Origin: Cognatiluteimonas telluris
GTDB taxonomy: Bacteria > Pseudomonadota > Gammaproteobacteria > Xanthomonadales > Xanthomonadaceae
DNA: 64,000 nucleotides
Assembly (NCBI RefSeq): GCF_011320095.1
Contig: NZ_JAANOY010000002.1
Coordinates: forward strand, 62,001 to 126,000
Direction of reading: 5' to 3'
Of this stretch, positions 46,224 through 60,638 are shown piece after piece. Position 1 is the first letter of the stretch, and the number at the start of each line of letters is the position of its first letter. A model generated the notes under the pieces. It did not search any database, was not told the DNA's origin, and saw nothing but the letters and a program-made list of their open reading frames with translations. Position numbers and translations under genes: made by a program.

Positions 46224-46811
46224 ATGACGTCGCCACCACCCGACAACGCCGTCACCCTCGGCATCCTCGCCGGCGGTCGCGCCACACGCCTCGGCGGCGC
46301 AGACAAGGCGTGGCTCGAGCGCGACGGCGTGGCACAGGTCCTGCGCCTGTCGCGACGGTTCACCGCCGAGGTGGCCGCGATCCTCGTCAGCGCCAATCGC
46401 GACCCCGCGCGCTACGCCCCCCACGGTTTGCGCGTCGTCGCCGATGCCCCGGCCGGACTCGGCCCGATCGGAGGCCTGGCAGCGCTTGCCACGGCGGCGC
46501 GCACGCCGTGGTTGATGACCCTCCCGGTCGACCTGCTCGGCGTCAATGAATGCCTGCTGCGGACGCTGCAGGCGAGCGGCCCGCGAGGCGCCTTCGCCGA
46601 AGACCAGCAGGGCATCCAGCCGTTGGTCGCGTTGTGGCGGGTCGATCTTCTTCGCGATGCGCTGCCGGCGGCACTCGCCGACGGCGCCTACGCGGTGCAG
46701 GGCCTGCAACGGCATCTGCGCATGGCGCCGGTGCGGTTCGATGGCGTGCGTTTCGGCAACCTCAACACGCCGGCCGACCTCGTCGCGGCGGGCATGACGC
46801 TGTCGGCATGA
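46224..46811 (+). CDS. mobA: Molybdenum cofactor guanylyltransferase
   Basis: Attaches GMP to molybdopterin to make the guanine dinucleotide cofactor. 195 residues with GILAGGRATRLGGADKAWLE (nucleotide loop), GPIGGLAAL and LPVDLLGV (metal site). ATG 46224 gives the family N-terminus; the longer frame to 46131 looks non-coding. The stop overlaps moeA (ATGA). The 133 bp der-mobA gap contains only a degenerate repeat-like stretch. Confidence 0.92.
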   Translation: MTSPPPDNAVTLGILAGGRATRLGGADKAWLERDGVAQVLRLSRRFTAEVAAILVSANRDPARYAPHGLRVVADAPAGLGPIGGLAALATAARTPWLMTLPVDLLGVNECLLRTLQASGPRGAFAEDQQGIQPLVALWRVDLLRDALPAALADGAYAVQGLQRHLRMAPVRFDGVRFGNLNTPADLVAAGMTLSA

Positions 46812-48043
46812 GCGCATCGACGTCCGCGGCCGGTTTCCCAGTCGGCGTGACGTTCGACCAGGCGTGCACGATCGTCGATCGCATCGCCCGCGCCGAGGCG
46901 ATGCCGCCCGAGCGCCTGGCATTGGCGCGGGCGCACGGCCGCATCCTCGCCCAGGGCGTCGTCGCGCAGGTGCCGTTGCCGCCGTTCACCAACAGCGCGA
47001 TGGACGGCTTCGCCTTCCGCAGCGACGACCTGCCGCTGGCCACGATCTCCGGATTGCACTGGATCGGCGACCACTTCGCCGGGGGGGCGCAGGACTGCCG
47101 GATCGCGCCTGGCCAATGCGTCCGGGTCACCACCGGCGCAGCGATCCCGGACGGCGCCGACACGGTGGTGATGAAGGAGTCCACCCGGGTTGTCGAGGCG
47201 CGCGTCTTCATCAACGATGCGCCGCGGCCAGGAGCACACGTGCGCCACGCCGGCGAGGACGTGCGCCTCGGCGATCGCGTGCTTGGGCCGGGCATGCGCC
47301 TGTCGCCCTCGCGCGTCGCATTGGCGGCATCGCTCGGATACGCGCAGCTGGATGTCGCGCAGCGGCCCACGGTCGCGGTGTTCACCACCGGCGATGAACT
47401 GGTCGAACCCGGCATCGCGTTGGCGCCTGGCCAGGTCTACAACTCCAACCGCGAACTGCTGATGGGCCTGCTGCGCGCCGATGGCCTGGAGCCCACGGCA
47501 TGGCCGACGCTTCCCGATAAGCCCGCGCGGTTGCGCTCGATGTTGCTGGACGCGGCCTCGAGCTTCGATCTGGTCATCACCTGCGGCGGCGTCTCCGCGG
47601 GCGAAAAGGATTACCTGCCGGCGCTGGTGCAGGCCGAAGGCGCCGTGCACTTCTGGAAAGTGCGGATGAAGCCGGGCATGCCGCTGCTGTTCGGCCGCCT
47701 CGGGCGCGCCCGGTTGCTGGCCTTGCCCGGCAACCCGGTGTCGGTGCTGGCGACATGGCTGGCGCTGGGCCGGCCGTTGCTCGACGGCCTGCAGGGGAGC
47801 GTGGAGCGGCGTCCATGCTGGCATGCGCGTCTGGCGGCGGGCTTCGACAAGCACAACACGCGACGGGAATTCCTGCGCGGCCGCGGCCTTCCCGGTGCCG
47901 ATGGCGTTTTCGCCGTGCGACCCAATCCTGCCGATGGCTCGCACCGGCTGGCGGCCGCCGCCGATTCGGACGTGCTGATCGTGCTGCCGGAAGGCGAGCG
48001 GACGTTCGCGATCGGCGACATCGTCGAAGTGCTGCCGTATTGA
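46808..48043 (+). CDS. moeA: Molybdopterin molybdenumtransferase
   Basis: Inserts molybdate into adenylylated molybdopterin. 411 residues: PPFTNSAMDGFA (about 57), TTGAAIPDGADTVV, the MoCF-type domain FTTGDELVEPG (about 197) and TCGGVSAGEKDYL (about 258), KPGMPLLFGRLG, and a C-terminal beta domain. It is coupled to mobA. No moaABCDE or molybdoenzyme gene is in the window. Confidence 0.94.
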   Translation: MSASTSAAGFPVGVTFDQACTIVDRIARAEAMPPERLALARAHGRILAQGVVAQVPLPPFTNSAMDGFAFRSDDLPLATISGLHWIGDHFAGGAQDCRIAPGQCVRVTTGAAIPDGADTVVMKESTRVVEARVFINDAPRPGAHVRHAGEDVRLGDRVLGPGMRLSPSRVALAASLGYAQLDVAQRPTVAVFTTGDELVEPGIALAPGQVYNSNRELLMGLLRADGLEPTAWPTLPDKPARLRSMLLDAASSFDLVITCGGVSAGEKDYLPALVQAEGAVHFWKVRMKPGMPLLFGRLGRARLLALPGNPVSVLATWLALGRPLLDGLQGSVERRPCWHARLAAGFDKHNTRREFLRGRGLPGADGVFAVRPNPADGSHRLAAAADSDVLIVLPEGERTFAIGDIVEVLPY

Positions 48044-48113
48044 GCCGGCTCCCCTGATATGCCCGGTGTCCGCGGCACGCTGTACGTACACGGATGCGGC
48101 CGGGGCAGGCGAG

Positions 48114-48132
48114 GGCGGGGGATAATCCCGCC
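48114..48132 (+). promoter_or_regulatory. Hairpin abutting the moeB-like start codon
   Basis: GGCGGG and CCCGCC are inverted repeats around GGATAAT and end exactly at the base before ATG 48133. The loop also contains a -10-like GATAAT. In mRNA the hairpin would occlude the only G-rich ribosome-binding stretch. Confidence 0.35.
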
Positions 48133-49260
48133 ATGGACATCCGCGAACTGACTCCCGCCCAGGCGCACGCGAGATGGCTCGCCGGTGCATTGCTCGTCGA
48201 CGTGCGCGAAGCCCACGAACGCGCGCTCGGCATGGCGGCGGGCGCCAGCGGTGTCGAACGCGTGCGCCTGGAGGCTGCGCCGGAGCAGCACTTGCCGTCG
48301 CCTGACTCAGAGGTGCTGCTGATCTGCCAGGGCGGCACGCGTTCACTGGCCGCAGCGCGGACGCTGGTGCAGTCGGGCTACCGCAATGTCGCCTCCGTCG
48401 CCGGAGGCACATCGGCCTGGGCCGCTGCCGGCCTGCCGATGGCGCGCCCGGACATGGACGAGGACTTCGCCGAACGCTACTCGCGCCACCTGCGGCTGCC
48501 CGAGGTGGGACTTGCCGGGCAGCAGCGGTTGCAGGCCGCCCGGGTGCTGGTGGTCGGCGCCGGTGGGCTCGGGTCGCCGGCCGGTGTCTACCTCGCCGCC
48601 GCGGGCGTGGGCAGCCTGCGGCTGGTCGACGACGACGTGGTCGATCGCAGCAACCTGCAGCGCCAGATCCTGCATGCCGACGAGCGCATCGGCATGTCGA
48701 AGGTCGCGTCGGCCGCGATCGCGCTGTCGGCGCTCAATCCGCGCACCCGGATCGAGGCGGTGCACGAGCGCATCACTGGCGACAACGTCGAGCGCATGCT
48801 CGAAGGCGTCGACGTGGTCGTCGATGGCGCCGACAATTTTCCGGCCCGCTATCTGCTCAACGATGCCTGCGTGCACCTGGGCAAGCCGCTGGTCCATGGC
48901 GCGGTGCATCGATTCGAAGGGCAGCTTGCCGTCTTCGACGCGGGTCGGCAGCGCGGCCTCGCGCCGTGCTATCGCTGCCTGTTCCCGGAGCCGCCACCGC
49001 CGGAGGCGGCGCCCAACTGCTCCGAGGCCGGCGTGCTGGGCGTGCTGCCTGGTGTGATCGGCCTGCTGCAGGCGACCGAGGCGATCAAGCTGCTGCTCGG
49101 CATCGGCCAGCCGCTGGCCGGCCGCCTGCTGCACTTCGACGCGCTGGCGATGGGCTTCCGCGAGACCCGCCTGGTGCCGGATCCGGACTGCGCCGTCTGC
49201 GCGCCGGGGCGCGAATTTACCGGCTACATCGACTACCAGCGCTTCTGCGCCGGCGGCTGA
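48133..49260 (+). CDS. moeB: Rhodanese-MoeB/ThiF-type adenylyltransferase fusion
   Basis: Adenylates the C-terminal Gly of a sulfur-carrier protein (MoaD- or ThiS-like). 375 residues: an N-terminal rhodanese domain (about 5-105) with active-site Cys loop CQGGTRS, then the E1-like domain with VVGAGGLGSPAG (about 137), the R-x-x-L-Q-R-Q arginine motif SNLQRQILH, and two zinc C-x2-C pairs (CYRC, CAVC). In MOCS3-type fusions the rhodanese is C-terminal; here it is N-terminal. After mobA and moeA, molybdopterin sulfur transfer is the likely role; a thiamin or tRNA-thiolation role is possible. Confidence 0.9.
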   Translation: MDIRELTPAQAHARWLAGALLVDVREAHERALGMAAGASGVERVRLEAAPEQHLPSPDSEVLLICQGGTRSLAAARTLVQSGYRNVASVAGGTSAWAAAGLPMARPDMDEDFAERYSRHLRLPEVGLAGQQRLQAARVLVVGAGGLGSPAGVYLAAAGVGSLRLVDDDVVDRSNLQRQILHADERIGMSKVASAAIALSALNPRTRIEAVHERITGDNVERMLEGVDVVVDGADNFPARYLLNDACVHLGKPLVHGAVHRFEGQLAVFDAGRQRGLAPCYRCLFPEPPPPEAAPNCSEAGVLGVLPGVIGLLQATEAIKLLLGIGQPLAGRLLHFDALAMGFRETRLVPDPDCAVCAPGREFTGYIDYQRFCAGG

Positions 49261-49266
49261 CGCCAG

Positions 49267-49581
49267 CTATTGGTTCGGTGGCTGCCGTGCCGCGGCGAAG
49301 GCGGCCAGCTGCTCGGGCGTGGCCTCGCGCTGGTGGGCGGCCTTCCACTGCGCGAAGGGCCTGCCGTAGATGGCTTCGCGCGCTTCGTCCCGGCTCATCG
49401 CAATTCCCTGCGTCTCGGCGGCCTCGCGATACCAGTCGGACAGGCAATTGCGGCAGAAGCCGGCGAGGATCATCAGGTCGATGTTCTGCACGTCCGGCCG
49501 CTCGTCCATCAGGTGCTGCAACAGGCGACGCAGGACCGCAGCCTCGATGGAGGTCGTCCGCGGATCGGTGGCTTGGGTCAT
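49267..49581 (-). CDS. DUF1244 family protein
   Basis: 104-residue conserved protein of unknown function. The family core [20 protein letters not shown] with paired cysteines is exact, followed by a helical C-terminus ([15 protein letters not shown]). Start ATG 49581 gives [11 protein letters not shown]. It is convergent with the moeB-like gene (6 bp apart) and divergent from folD across 67 bp. Confidence 0.85.
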   Translation of the reverse strand: MTQATDPRTTSIEAAVLRRLLQHLMDERPDVQNIDLMILAGFCRNCLSDWYREAAETQGIAMSRDEAREAIYGRPFAQWKAAHQREATPEQLAAFAAARQPPNQ

Positions 49582-49648
49582 GGCGAAGTCGTCCGCGATG
49601 CGATCGGCGATAATGCGCGCCGACTCTAGCGCAGATCGGTCCGCACCC

Positions 49649-50539
49649 ATGACGGCTCCGGAGCCAAATTCCCCCGTTGCACGGATCCTCGACGGCAAGC
49701 GCATCGCCGAAGAACTCCTGTGCGGCCTCAAGGCCCGCGTCGACGCCCGCGTCGCCGCCGGCAAGCCGCGTCCCGGGCTGGCGGTGGTGCTGGTCGGCCG
49801 CGATCCGGCGTCGAGCGTCTACGTGCGCAACAAGCGCCGCGCCGCCGAAAAGGTCGGTATCCGCGCGCTGGATTACGACCTGCCCGAGGACACCGGCGAT
49901 GCCGAACTGCTGGCGCTGATCGATCGCCTCAACGCCGATCCCGAGGTGCACGGGATCCTGGTGCAACTGCCGCTGCCCGATCGCCGCGACGCCACCGCGC
50001 TGATCCACCGCATCGATCCGCGCAAGGATGTCGACGGCTTCCATCCGGAGAACGTCGGCCACCTGGCGCTGCGCCAGTTCGGCCTGCGCCCCTGCACGCC
50101 GCGCGGCATCACCACGCTGCTGGCCTGGACCGACCGGCCGGTGCGCGGCGCCAGCGCCACCATCGTCGGCGTCAGCAACCACGTCGGCCGGCCGATGGCG
50201 TTGGAATTGCTGATCGCCGGCTGCACCGTCACCAGCTGCCACAAGTTCACCCCGCCTCAGGTGCTGGAAGCCAGCGTGCGCAACGCCGACATCCTTGTCG
50301 TCGCGGTGGGCAGGCCGGCGCTGATCCCCGGCGAGTGGGTCAAGCCGGGCGCGGTCGTCATCGATGTCGGCATCAACCGGCTCGACGACGGACGCCTGGT
50401 TGGCGACGTCGGCTTCGCGGCCGCCGCGCAGCGCGCCAGCTGGATCACCCCCGTGCCCGGTGGGGTGGGGCCGATGACGGTCGCGACGCTGATGCAGAAC
50501 ACCCTGGAAGCAGCCGAAGCCACCGATTCGCCTGCGTAG
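49649..50539 (+). CDS. folD: Methylene-THF dehydrogenase / methenyl-THF cyclohydrolase
   Basis: Bifunctional one-carbon enzyme (5,10-methylene-THF to 10-formyl-THF). 296 residues: substrate Lys in [17 protein letters not shown] (about 58), GILVQLPLP (about 101), [19 protein letters not shown], the NADP site [12 protein letters not shown] (about 172) and [11 protein letters not shown]. The stop overlaps a REP element. Start ATG 49649 divergent from the DUF1244 gene. Confidence 0.95.
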   Translation: MTAPEPNSPVARILDGKRIAEELLCGLKARVDARVAAGKPRPGLAVVLVGRDPASSVYVRNKRRAAEKVGIRALDYDLPEDTGDAELLALIDRLNADPEVHGILVQLPLPDRRDATALIHRIDPRKDVDGFHPENVGHLALRQFGLRPCTPRGITTLLAWTDRPVRGASATIVGVSNHVGRPMALELLIAGCTVTSCHKFTPPQVLEASVRNADILVVAVGRPALIPGEWVKPGAVVIDVGINRLDDGRLVGDVGFAAAAQRASWITPVPGGVGPMTVATLMQNTLEAAEATDSPA

Positions 50540-50607
50540 GAGCGGTGTGCCGCGAGCTCGTCACGCTGGCCGGCAACCAGGGCTCGCGGCTGGAGCCCGC
50601 TCCTACA
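50536..50607. repeat. Inverted REP pair (REPIN-like), GTAGGAGCG family
   Basis: The left arm 50536-50559 begins GTAGGAGCGGTGTGCCGCGA. The right arm 50583-50607 ends GCTCCTACA and is the inverted counterpart, with a 23 bp spacer. It fills the folD-guaB gap and overlaps the folD stop codon. A foldback RNA from it could act as a folD 3' stabiliser or terminator. Confidence 0.8.
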
Positions 50608-50637
50608 GGCCGCGCGCGCCGAACCCGGCCGACGCGG

Positions 50638-50643
50638 TACAAT
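50638..50643 (+). promoter_or_regulatory. Possible -10 box for guaB
   Basis: TACAAT lies 30 bp upstream of the guaB ATG. No matching -35 is visible at the expected distance, so this is a weak call. Confidence 0.3.
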
Positions 50644-50645
50644 GA

Positions 50646-52133
<1,488 letters not shown>

Positions 52134-52266
52134 GTTTGCTGCCCGTCCGGCGAATCCAGGGACGTCGATGCCGATGCTGCTGTCGTCGCAACTTGATTTG
52201 AAGCCGCAAGAATCCTCGCGTGGTCCGGGCGTCCGCGCCTGGCACCACCCATCGCAACGTCCAAGG

Positions 52267-52291
52267 ATTCCCGCCTTCGCGGGATGACGGC
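52267..52291 (+). repeat. REP-like element (TTCCCGC...GCGGGATGAC family)
   Basis: ATTCCCGCCTTCGCGGGATG folds as CCCGC-CTTC-GCGGG, 9 bp before guaA. It is the cleanest copy of the family also seen as an inverted pair at 35965-36097. The rest of the guaB-guaA gap shows nothing else. Confidence 0.75.
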
Positions 52292-52299
52292 ACAAACAC

Positions 52300-54368
<2,069 letters not shown>

Positions 54369-54421
54369 AGCCGCTGCGCGGCTGGCGCGATATCATGCCG
54401 GGCATTCCCGGGAAGAACGAC

Positions 54422-54982
54422 ATGACGCAGCACAGCAGCGAAGGCCGGTTGATCTGGATCGACCTGGAAATGACCGGCCTGGATACCGACCATGACTCGA
54501 TCATCGAGATCGCCACGATCGTCACCGATTCGCAGCTGAATATCCTTGCCGAAGGGCCTGAGCTGGCGATCGCGCACTCGCTCGGCACGCTCGAATCCAT
54601 GGACGAGTGGAACCGCAACCAGCATGGTAAATCCGGCCTGTGGCGGCGGGTGCTGGAGGAGGGCGTCGGCATGGCGGACGCCGAAGCGCGCACGCTGGCG
54701 TTCGTGGCCGAATGGACCGCCCCCAACAGTTCACCGATGTGCGGCAACTCGATCTGCCAGGACCGGCGCTTCCTGCACCGGTTGATGCCGCGGCTGGAGC
54801 AGCATTTCCATTACCGCAACCTGGATGTCAGCACGCTCAAGGAGCTGGCCAGGCGCTGGGCGCCGCAGGTCCTCGCCGGCATGCGCAAGGAAGCCGCGCA
54901 CACCGCGCTGAGCGATGTGCGAGACTCGATCGAGGAGTTGCGGCATTACCGGCGGCATATCGGCGCGTTCGCGGCGCAATAA
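54422..54982 (+). CDS. orn: Oligoribonuclease
   Basis: 3'-5' exonuclease that clears 2-5 nt RNAs, including pGpG left from cyclic-di-GMP hydrolysis, which links it to the GGDEF/EAL protein in this window. 186 residues of the DEDDh class: IDLEMTGLD (Asp, Glu), SICQDRRFL (Asp) and [13 protein letters not shown] (His, Asp). GGGAAG is 6 nt before ATG 54422; ATG 54395 upstream is less likely. Confidence 0.95.
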   Translation: MTQHSSEGRLIWIDLEMTGLDTDHDSIIEIATIVTDSQLNILAEGPELAIAHSLGTLESMDEWNRNQHGKSGLWRRVLEEGVGMADAEARTLAFVAEWTAPNSSPMCGNSICQDRRFLHRLMPRLEQHFHYRNLDVSTLKELARRWAPQVLAGMRKEAAHTALSDVRDSIEELRHYRRHIGAFAAQ

Positions 54983-55032
54983 CGTCGATGTTTCGCGCGC
55001 CTGCAAAGCACGCGTGGGGCCGATCTGAAGAA

Positions 55033-55056
55033 GGTCGCGGCTGAAGCCGCTCCTGC
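55033..55056 (-). repeat. REP element, GTAGGAGCG family (reverse orientation)
   Basis: GGTCGCGGCTGAAGCCGCTC followed by CTGC. GCGGC-TGAA-GCCGC folds as a hairpin. It lies between the convergent orn and ppsA 3' ends and may end both transcripts. Confidence 0.8.
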
Positions 55057-55071
55057 GCAAGCAGTCCCGGG

Positions 55072-57444
<2,373 letters not shown>

Positions 57445-57561
57445 GGCGGATACTCCGGGAGATTCGGGACGGGCCGGGCAGGGCGCCGTCGAAGCGATTA
57501 TTTTAGCAACCCCGCCTGTCGCGGCGCCTTCGCGCGAAGGCCACCCCCTGGAGCATGCCCG

Positions 57562-58383
57562 ATGACCGCGATACGCCCGGTGTTTTACGTCTCCGACGGC
57601 ACCGGAATCACCGCCGAGACCATTGGCCACAGCTTGCTGACGCAGTTCCCGGGGATGCGCTTCGTGACCGATCGCATCCCGTTCGTGGACGACGCGGACA
57701 AGGCGCGCGGCGCGGCCGAGGAAATCCGCCGGGCAGGGCTGGAGCATGGCACCCGCCCGATCGTGGTGAATTCCAGCATCGATCCGGAGCTCAACGCCAT
57801 CCTGGCCGCCAGTGGCGCGCTGATGCTGGACGTGTTCGCACCCTTCATCGACCCGCTGGAGCGCGAGCTGGGCATGCACCGCGATTCCCGCGTCGGGCAG
57901 GCCCACGGCATGGTGGATTTCGAAACCTACCACCGGCGCATCAATGCGATGAACTACGCCTTGGCGCACGACGACGGCGTGAGCACCGACTACAGCGATG
58001 CGGACCTGATCCTGATCGGCGTGTCGCGGGCCGGAAAGACGCCGACCTGCGTCTACCTGGCCCTGCATCACGGCGTGCGCGCGGCCAATTACCCGCTGAC
58101 CGAGGAGGACCTGGAACTGGAGCGCCTGCCGCCGAAGCTGCGGCCGTTCCGCGGCAAGTTGTTCGGATTGACGATCGAACCGGCGCGCCTGCACCAGATC
58201 CGGCAGGAGCGCCGCCCGAACTCGCGCTATGCCCAGATGGAAACCTGCAAGCGGGAGGTCGCCGTGGCCGAAGCGCTGCTGCGCAGCGAGGGCATACCGA
58301 TGCTCAGCACGACGCATGCCTCGATCGAGGAAATCTCAAGCCGCGTCCTGGAGCATCTGGACATCAATCGCGAGATGTTCTGA
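57562..58383 (+). CDS. ppsR: PEP synthase regulatory kinase/pyrophosphorylase
   Basis: Switches PEP synthase off and on by ADP-dependent phosphorylation of a Thr and Pi-dependent dephosphorylation. 273 residues of the DUF299/PSRP family with [12 protein letters not shown] (about 9), the P-loop [15 protein letters not shown] (about 153) and the C-terminal [10 protein letters not shown]. It is divergent from its target ppsA across a 117 bp gap that must hold both promoters. Confidence 0.95.
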   Translation: MTAIRPVFYVSDGTGITAETIGHSLLTQFPGMRFVTDRIPFVDDADKARGAAEEIRRAGLEHGTRPIVVNSSIDPELNAILAASGALMLDVFAPFIDPLERELGMHRDSRVGQAHGMVDFETYHRRINAMNYALAHDDGVSTDYSDADLILIGVSRAGKTPTCVYLALHHGVRAANYPLTEEDLELERLPPKLRPFRGKLFGLTIEPARLHQIRQERRPNSRYAQMETCKREVAVAEALLRSEGIPMLSTTHASIEEISSRVLEHLDINREMF

Positions 58384-58570
58384 ACTGGCGTTGGGGTGCG
58401 ACGGGACGCTGGCGCCGGACGCTGAACCAGTCAGCGCGGGCGGCCCGGACGACGGGAAAAACACCGGGAAATCACCGTCCACGAACACTTGCCGCCAACC
58501 GCCACAGTAGGCCCGCCCGGAAATTCCGTCAATGCTGCGCAGCGACGTTTTTGCCGTGTAGGATCGACCC

Positions 58571-59047
58571 ATGTCGCAGGTCCTGACACGTTTTGCCCGC
58601 GTTCCCAGCCTCAGTCGATTCGGGTGGCTGATGGGGCTGTATGCCGAAAACTACACGCGGCTGACACGCCTGTTCGAGCCCGCCGACCTGGGCCAGGGTT
58701 CCTACCTGTCCAGCGTGGACGACGGCCTGGACGTGCGCGTGGACGTGATCGTGCAGCATCCGTACACGACCGAGTTGCGGATGACGTACGCATTCGCCGA
58801 TCCGCAGACCGGGGAGCCGGATCCATCGGCGTTCCTGCGCCTGTACAGCGACGCGCGCCAGGTCGAAGCCACCCACTGCTACGTCGGGCGACGCTGGCAG
58901 GACGTCATCGGCATGTATCCCCCGCCCGCGGCGGTGCTGGACCATCGCATGCGGATGAACACCTTCCTCGGAAAATGGCTGCAATACCTGGCCGAGCGCG
59001 GGCATGGTGTCGCGACCCTGCACGAAACCAGCGACGTCGCTGCCTGA
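58571..59047 (+). CDS. DUF1249 family protein
   Basis: 158 residues, YqiB-like, function unknown. Family traits seen: LMGLYAENYTRL near 20, a middle VDVIVQHPYTTELRMTY strand pair, and MRMNTFLGKWLQYL near the C-terminus. It is the last backbone gene before the integrated element. The 187 bp upstream of it, after ppsR, contain no gene or clear signal. Confidence 0.82.
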   Translation: MSQVLTRFARVPSLSRFGWLMGLYAENYTRLTRLFEPADLGQGSYLSSVDDGLDVRVDVIVQHPYTTELRMTYAFADPQTGEPDPSAFLRLYSDARQVEATHCYVGRRWQDVIGMYPPPAAVLDHRMRMNTFLGKWLQYLAERGHGVATLHETSDVAA

Positions 59048-59077
59048 TCCCTGCGATCCATCCGACCCCGGAAAAAC

Positions 59078-59103
59078 AAAAGACCCGCCGAAGCGAGTCT
59101 TTT
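59078..59103 (-). terminator. tRNA-Glu terminator with UUCG tetraloop
   Basis: On the minus strand AAAAGACTCGC-TTCG-GCGGGTCTTTT forms a stem closed by the stable C-UUCG-G tetraloop and followed by GTTTTTC. One pair is G-U on the minus strand but A-C on the plus strand, so it is built for minus-strand transcription, i.e. the tRNA-Glu gene. It may also stop DUF1249 transcripts weakly. Confidence 0.82.
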
Positions 59104-59116
59104 GCCGGATCCATGA

Positions 59117-59160
59117 TGGCGTCCCCAGGGGGATTCGAACCCCCGTCGCTACCGTGAAAG
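59117..59160 (-). tRNA. 3' fragment of tRNA-Glu(UUC): left attachment site
   Basis: Read on the minus strand the segment is anticodon loop CTTTCAC (anticodon UUC), stem arm GGTAG, variable CGAC, T arm GGGGG-TTCGAAT-CCCCC, acceptor TGGGGAC, G, CCA. This equals tRNA-Glu positions about 32-76. The 5' half is missing: the bases 5' of the loop are GTGCG instead of the CTACC needed to pair with GGTAG, and no D arm or GTCCCCA acceptor strand follows. It is therefore the duplicated att core left at this end of an element inserted in tRNA-Glu. The intact gene should be at the far end. Confidence 0.85.
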
Positions 59161-59318
59161 CGCACGGTTCAGCGTCCGCCAGCGGTTCCGGATGACCGCC
59201 ACCGTTCTTGCAAGAGTGGCGTCCTGCTTGACTTCCATGGCCGCAGGCGTACGGTAGCGTTCGCCGGTGATTGCGCCGGTCTATTCCGGAAAACTCCGGA
59301 AAAAGGTCGGTCGCTACC

Positions 59319-60590
59319 GTGGCACGGCAACCCCGAGACCATCGCCTGGAGACCCGCGAAGCGCGCACGCGACTGGCGCCGCGGAAGGAACCCTATTGGC
59401 GCCAGATCGTCCCGGGCACCTTCCTGGGCTACTACCGGGGCGCGCGCGGCTCGGCATGGCTTGTGCGGCAGCGCGAGGGCGACGGCTACCGCGCGCAGCG
59501 CCTGGGCACGCCAGACGACCAGGCGGCCGCTGACGGCGCCGTGGTGCTCTCCTACGCGCAGGCCGTGCGCCTGGCGACCACGACGCAGCTGGAGGCGCGC
59601 ACGGCGCGTCCGAAGCACTACGGCGACGGCCAGACCCTGGACGCGGTCATGGCCGACTATTTCGACTCCCACCTGGCGGGGAAGGGCTCCGAGACCATTT
59701 CCCGGCAGTCCTATCGGCTGCATGCCGGCGCGCTCGGTCCGAAACTGATCACGGCGCTATCCGCCGACACCCTGCGGAAGTGGCATCGCGCGATCGCCAG
59801 CCGCGCCCCGACCAACCGCGGCAAGGTCATGCCATTCGATCCCGCGGATCCGGAACAGGCGAGGGCGCGCAAGGCGACCGCCAACCGGGTGCTGTCGATC
59901 GTCAAAGCCGGGCTCAACTTCGCCTGGCGCAACGAGACGCTGCCGGCGGAGCTGCCGACCTTCTGGCAGAAGGTCGAACCGTTCGAACTCGGCGACGACC
60001 CGCCGCCGCGGATGCTCGAGCGGGGCGAGATCACGCGCCTGCTGAACGCGGCGCCCGTGGACCTTCGCGACCTGCTGACGGCGGCCCTGATGACGGGCGG
60101 GCGCTACAGCGAGATCCGGCGCCTCCAGGTGCGCGACTACAGCCCGGACCATTCCACGGTTCGCATCTACCAGTCGAAGACCGGGAAGACGCTCCTGCAG
60201 CCGCTCACGGCCGAAGGCGTGGCGTTCTTCGATCGCGTCACCGCCGGCAAGGCGCCAACCGCGCCCATCTTCACCAAGGCCGACGGCGAGCCATGGGGGC
60301 AGTCCGATGCGAACAAGCCCGTGCGCGCCGCGGTAGAGGCGGCGAGACTGGACGACGTCAGCTTCAAGACCACCCGGGCGACGTACGGGAAGCTGCTGCT
60401 GCTCGCGACGAAGGACCTGGAGATGGTCGCCAAGGCGCTCGGTCACAGTGACAGCCGCGTGACACGTAAGCACTACGCACAGTATTTGCCGAACGAAGTC
60501 GCGAAGGCGGTGGCGAAAATGCCGCGCTTGGGCGTGATGGTCGGCGAGAAGGTTTCCCGCATCGACGGGAAAAAGCGACGGGCCGGCTGA
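59319..60590 (+). CDS. int: Tyrosine-type site-specific integrase
   Basis: Catalyses integration and excision at the tRNA-Glu site. 423 residues: arm-binding N-terminus, SAM-like core-binding domain (TLDAVMADYFDSHLAGKGSE, about 107), catalytic domain with Arg in GRYSEIRRLQV (about 263), LGHSDSRVTRKHYAQYLP with the conserved His and nucleophile Tyr (about 390). The box II position usually H-x-x-R reads KTTR. GTG 59319 gives VARQPRDHRLETREA, typical of this family; TTG 59271 would add 16 residues. A strong terminator overlaps the stop. Confidence 0.92.
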   Translation: MARQPRDHRLETREARTRLAPRKEPYWRQIVPGTFLGYYRGARGSAWLVRQREGDGYRAQRLGTPDDQAAADGAVVLSYAQAVRLATTTQLEARTARPKHYGDGQTLDAVMADYFDSHLAGKGSETISRQSYRLHAGALGPKLITALSADTLRKWHRAIASRAPTNRGKVMPFDPADPEQARARKATANRVLSIVKAGLNFAWRNETLPAELPTFWQKVEPFELGDDPPPRMLERGEITRLLNAAPVDLRDLLTAALMTGGRYSEIRRLQVRDYSPDHSTVRIYQSKTGKTLLQPLTAEGVAFFDRVTAGKAPTAPIFTKADGEPWGQSDANKPVRAAVEAARLDDVSFKTTRATYGKLLLLATKDLEMVAKALGHSDSRVTRKHYAQYLPNEVAKAVAKMPRLGVMVGEKVSRIDGKKRRAG

Positions 60591-60609
60591 TTGAGGCAGC
60601 CGGCCCGTC
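60577..60609 (+). terminator. Strong terminator overlapping the integrase stop
   Basis: GACGGGCCGGCT and AGCCGGCCCGTC make a perfect 12 bp stem with loop GATTGAGGC, followed by TTCC. It should isolate int transcription from the genes to its right. Confidence 0.8.
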
Positions 60610-60638
60610 TTCCACAACCGTTCAATAGGAGAACGATC

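Noticed and set aside
57445-58317. N-terminal extension of ppsA to a 1081-codon frame
   Set aside because: The extra 290 codons overlap ppsR on the other strand, and the family N-terminus starts at TTG 57444.
59117-59200. Complete tRNA gene
   Set aside because: No D arm, no 5' acceptor strand and no pairing partner for the anticodon-stem 3' arm; only positions about 32-76 are present.
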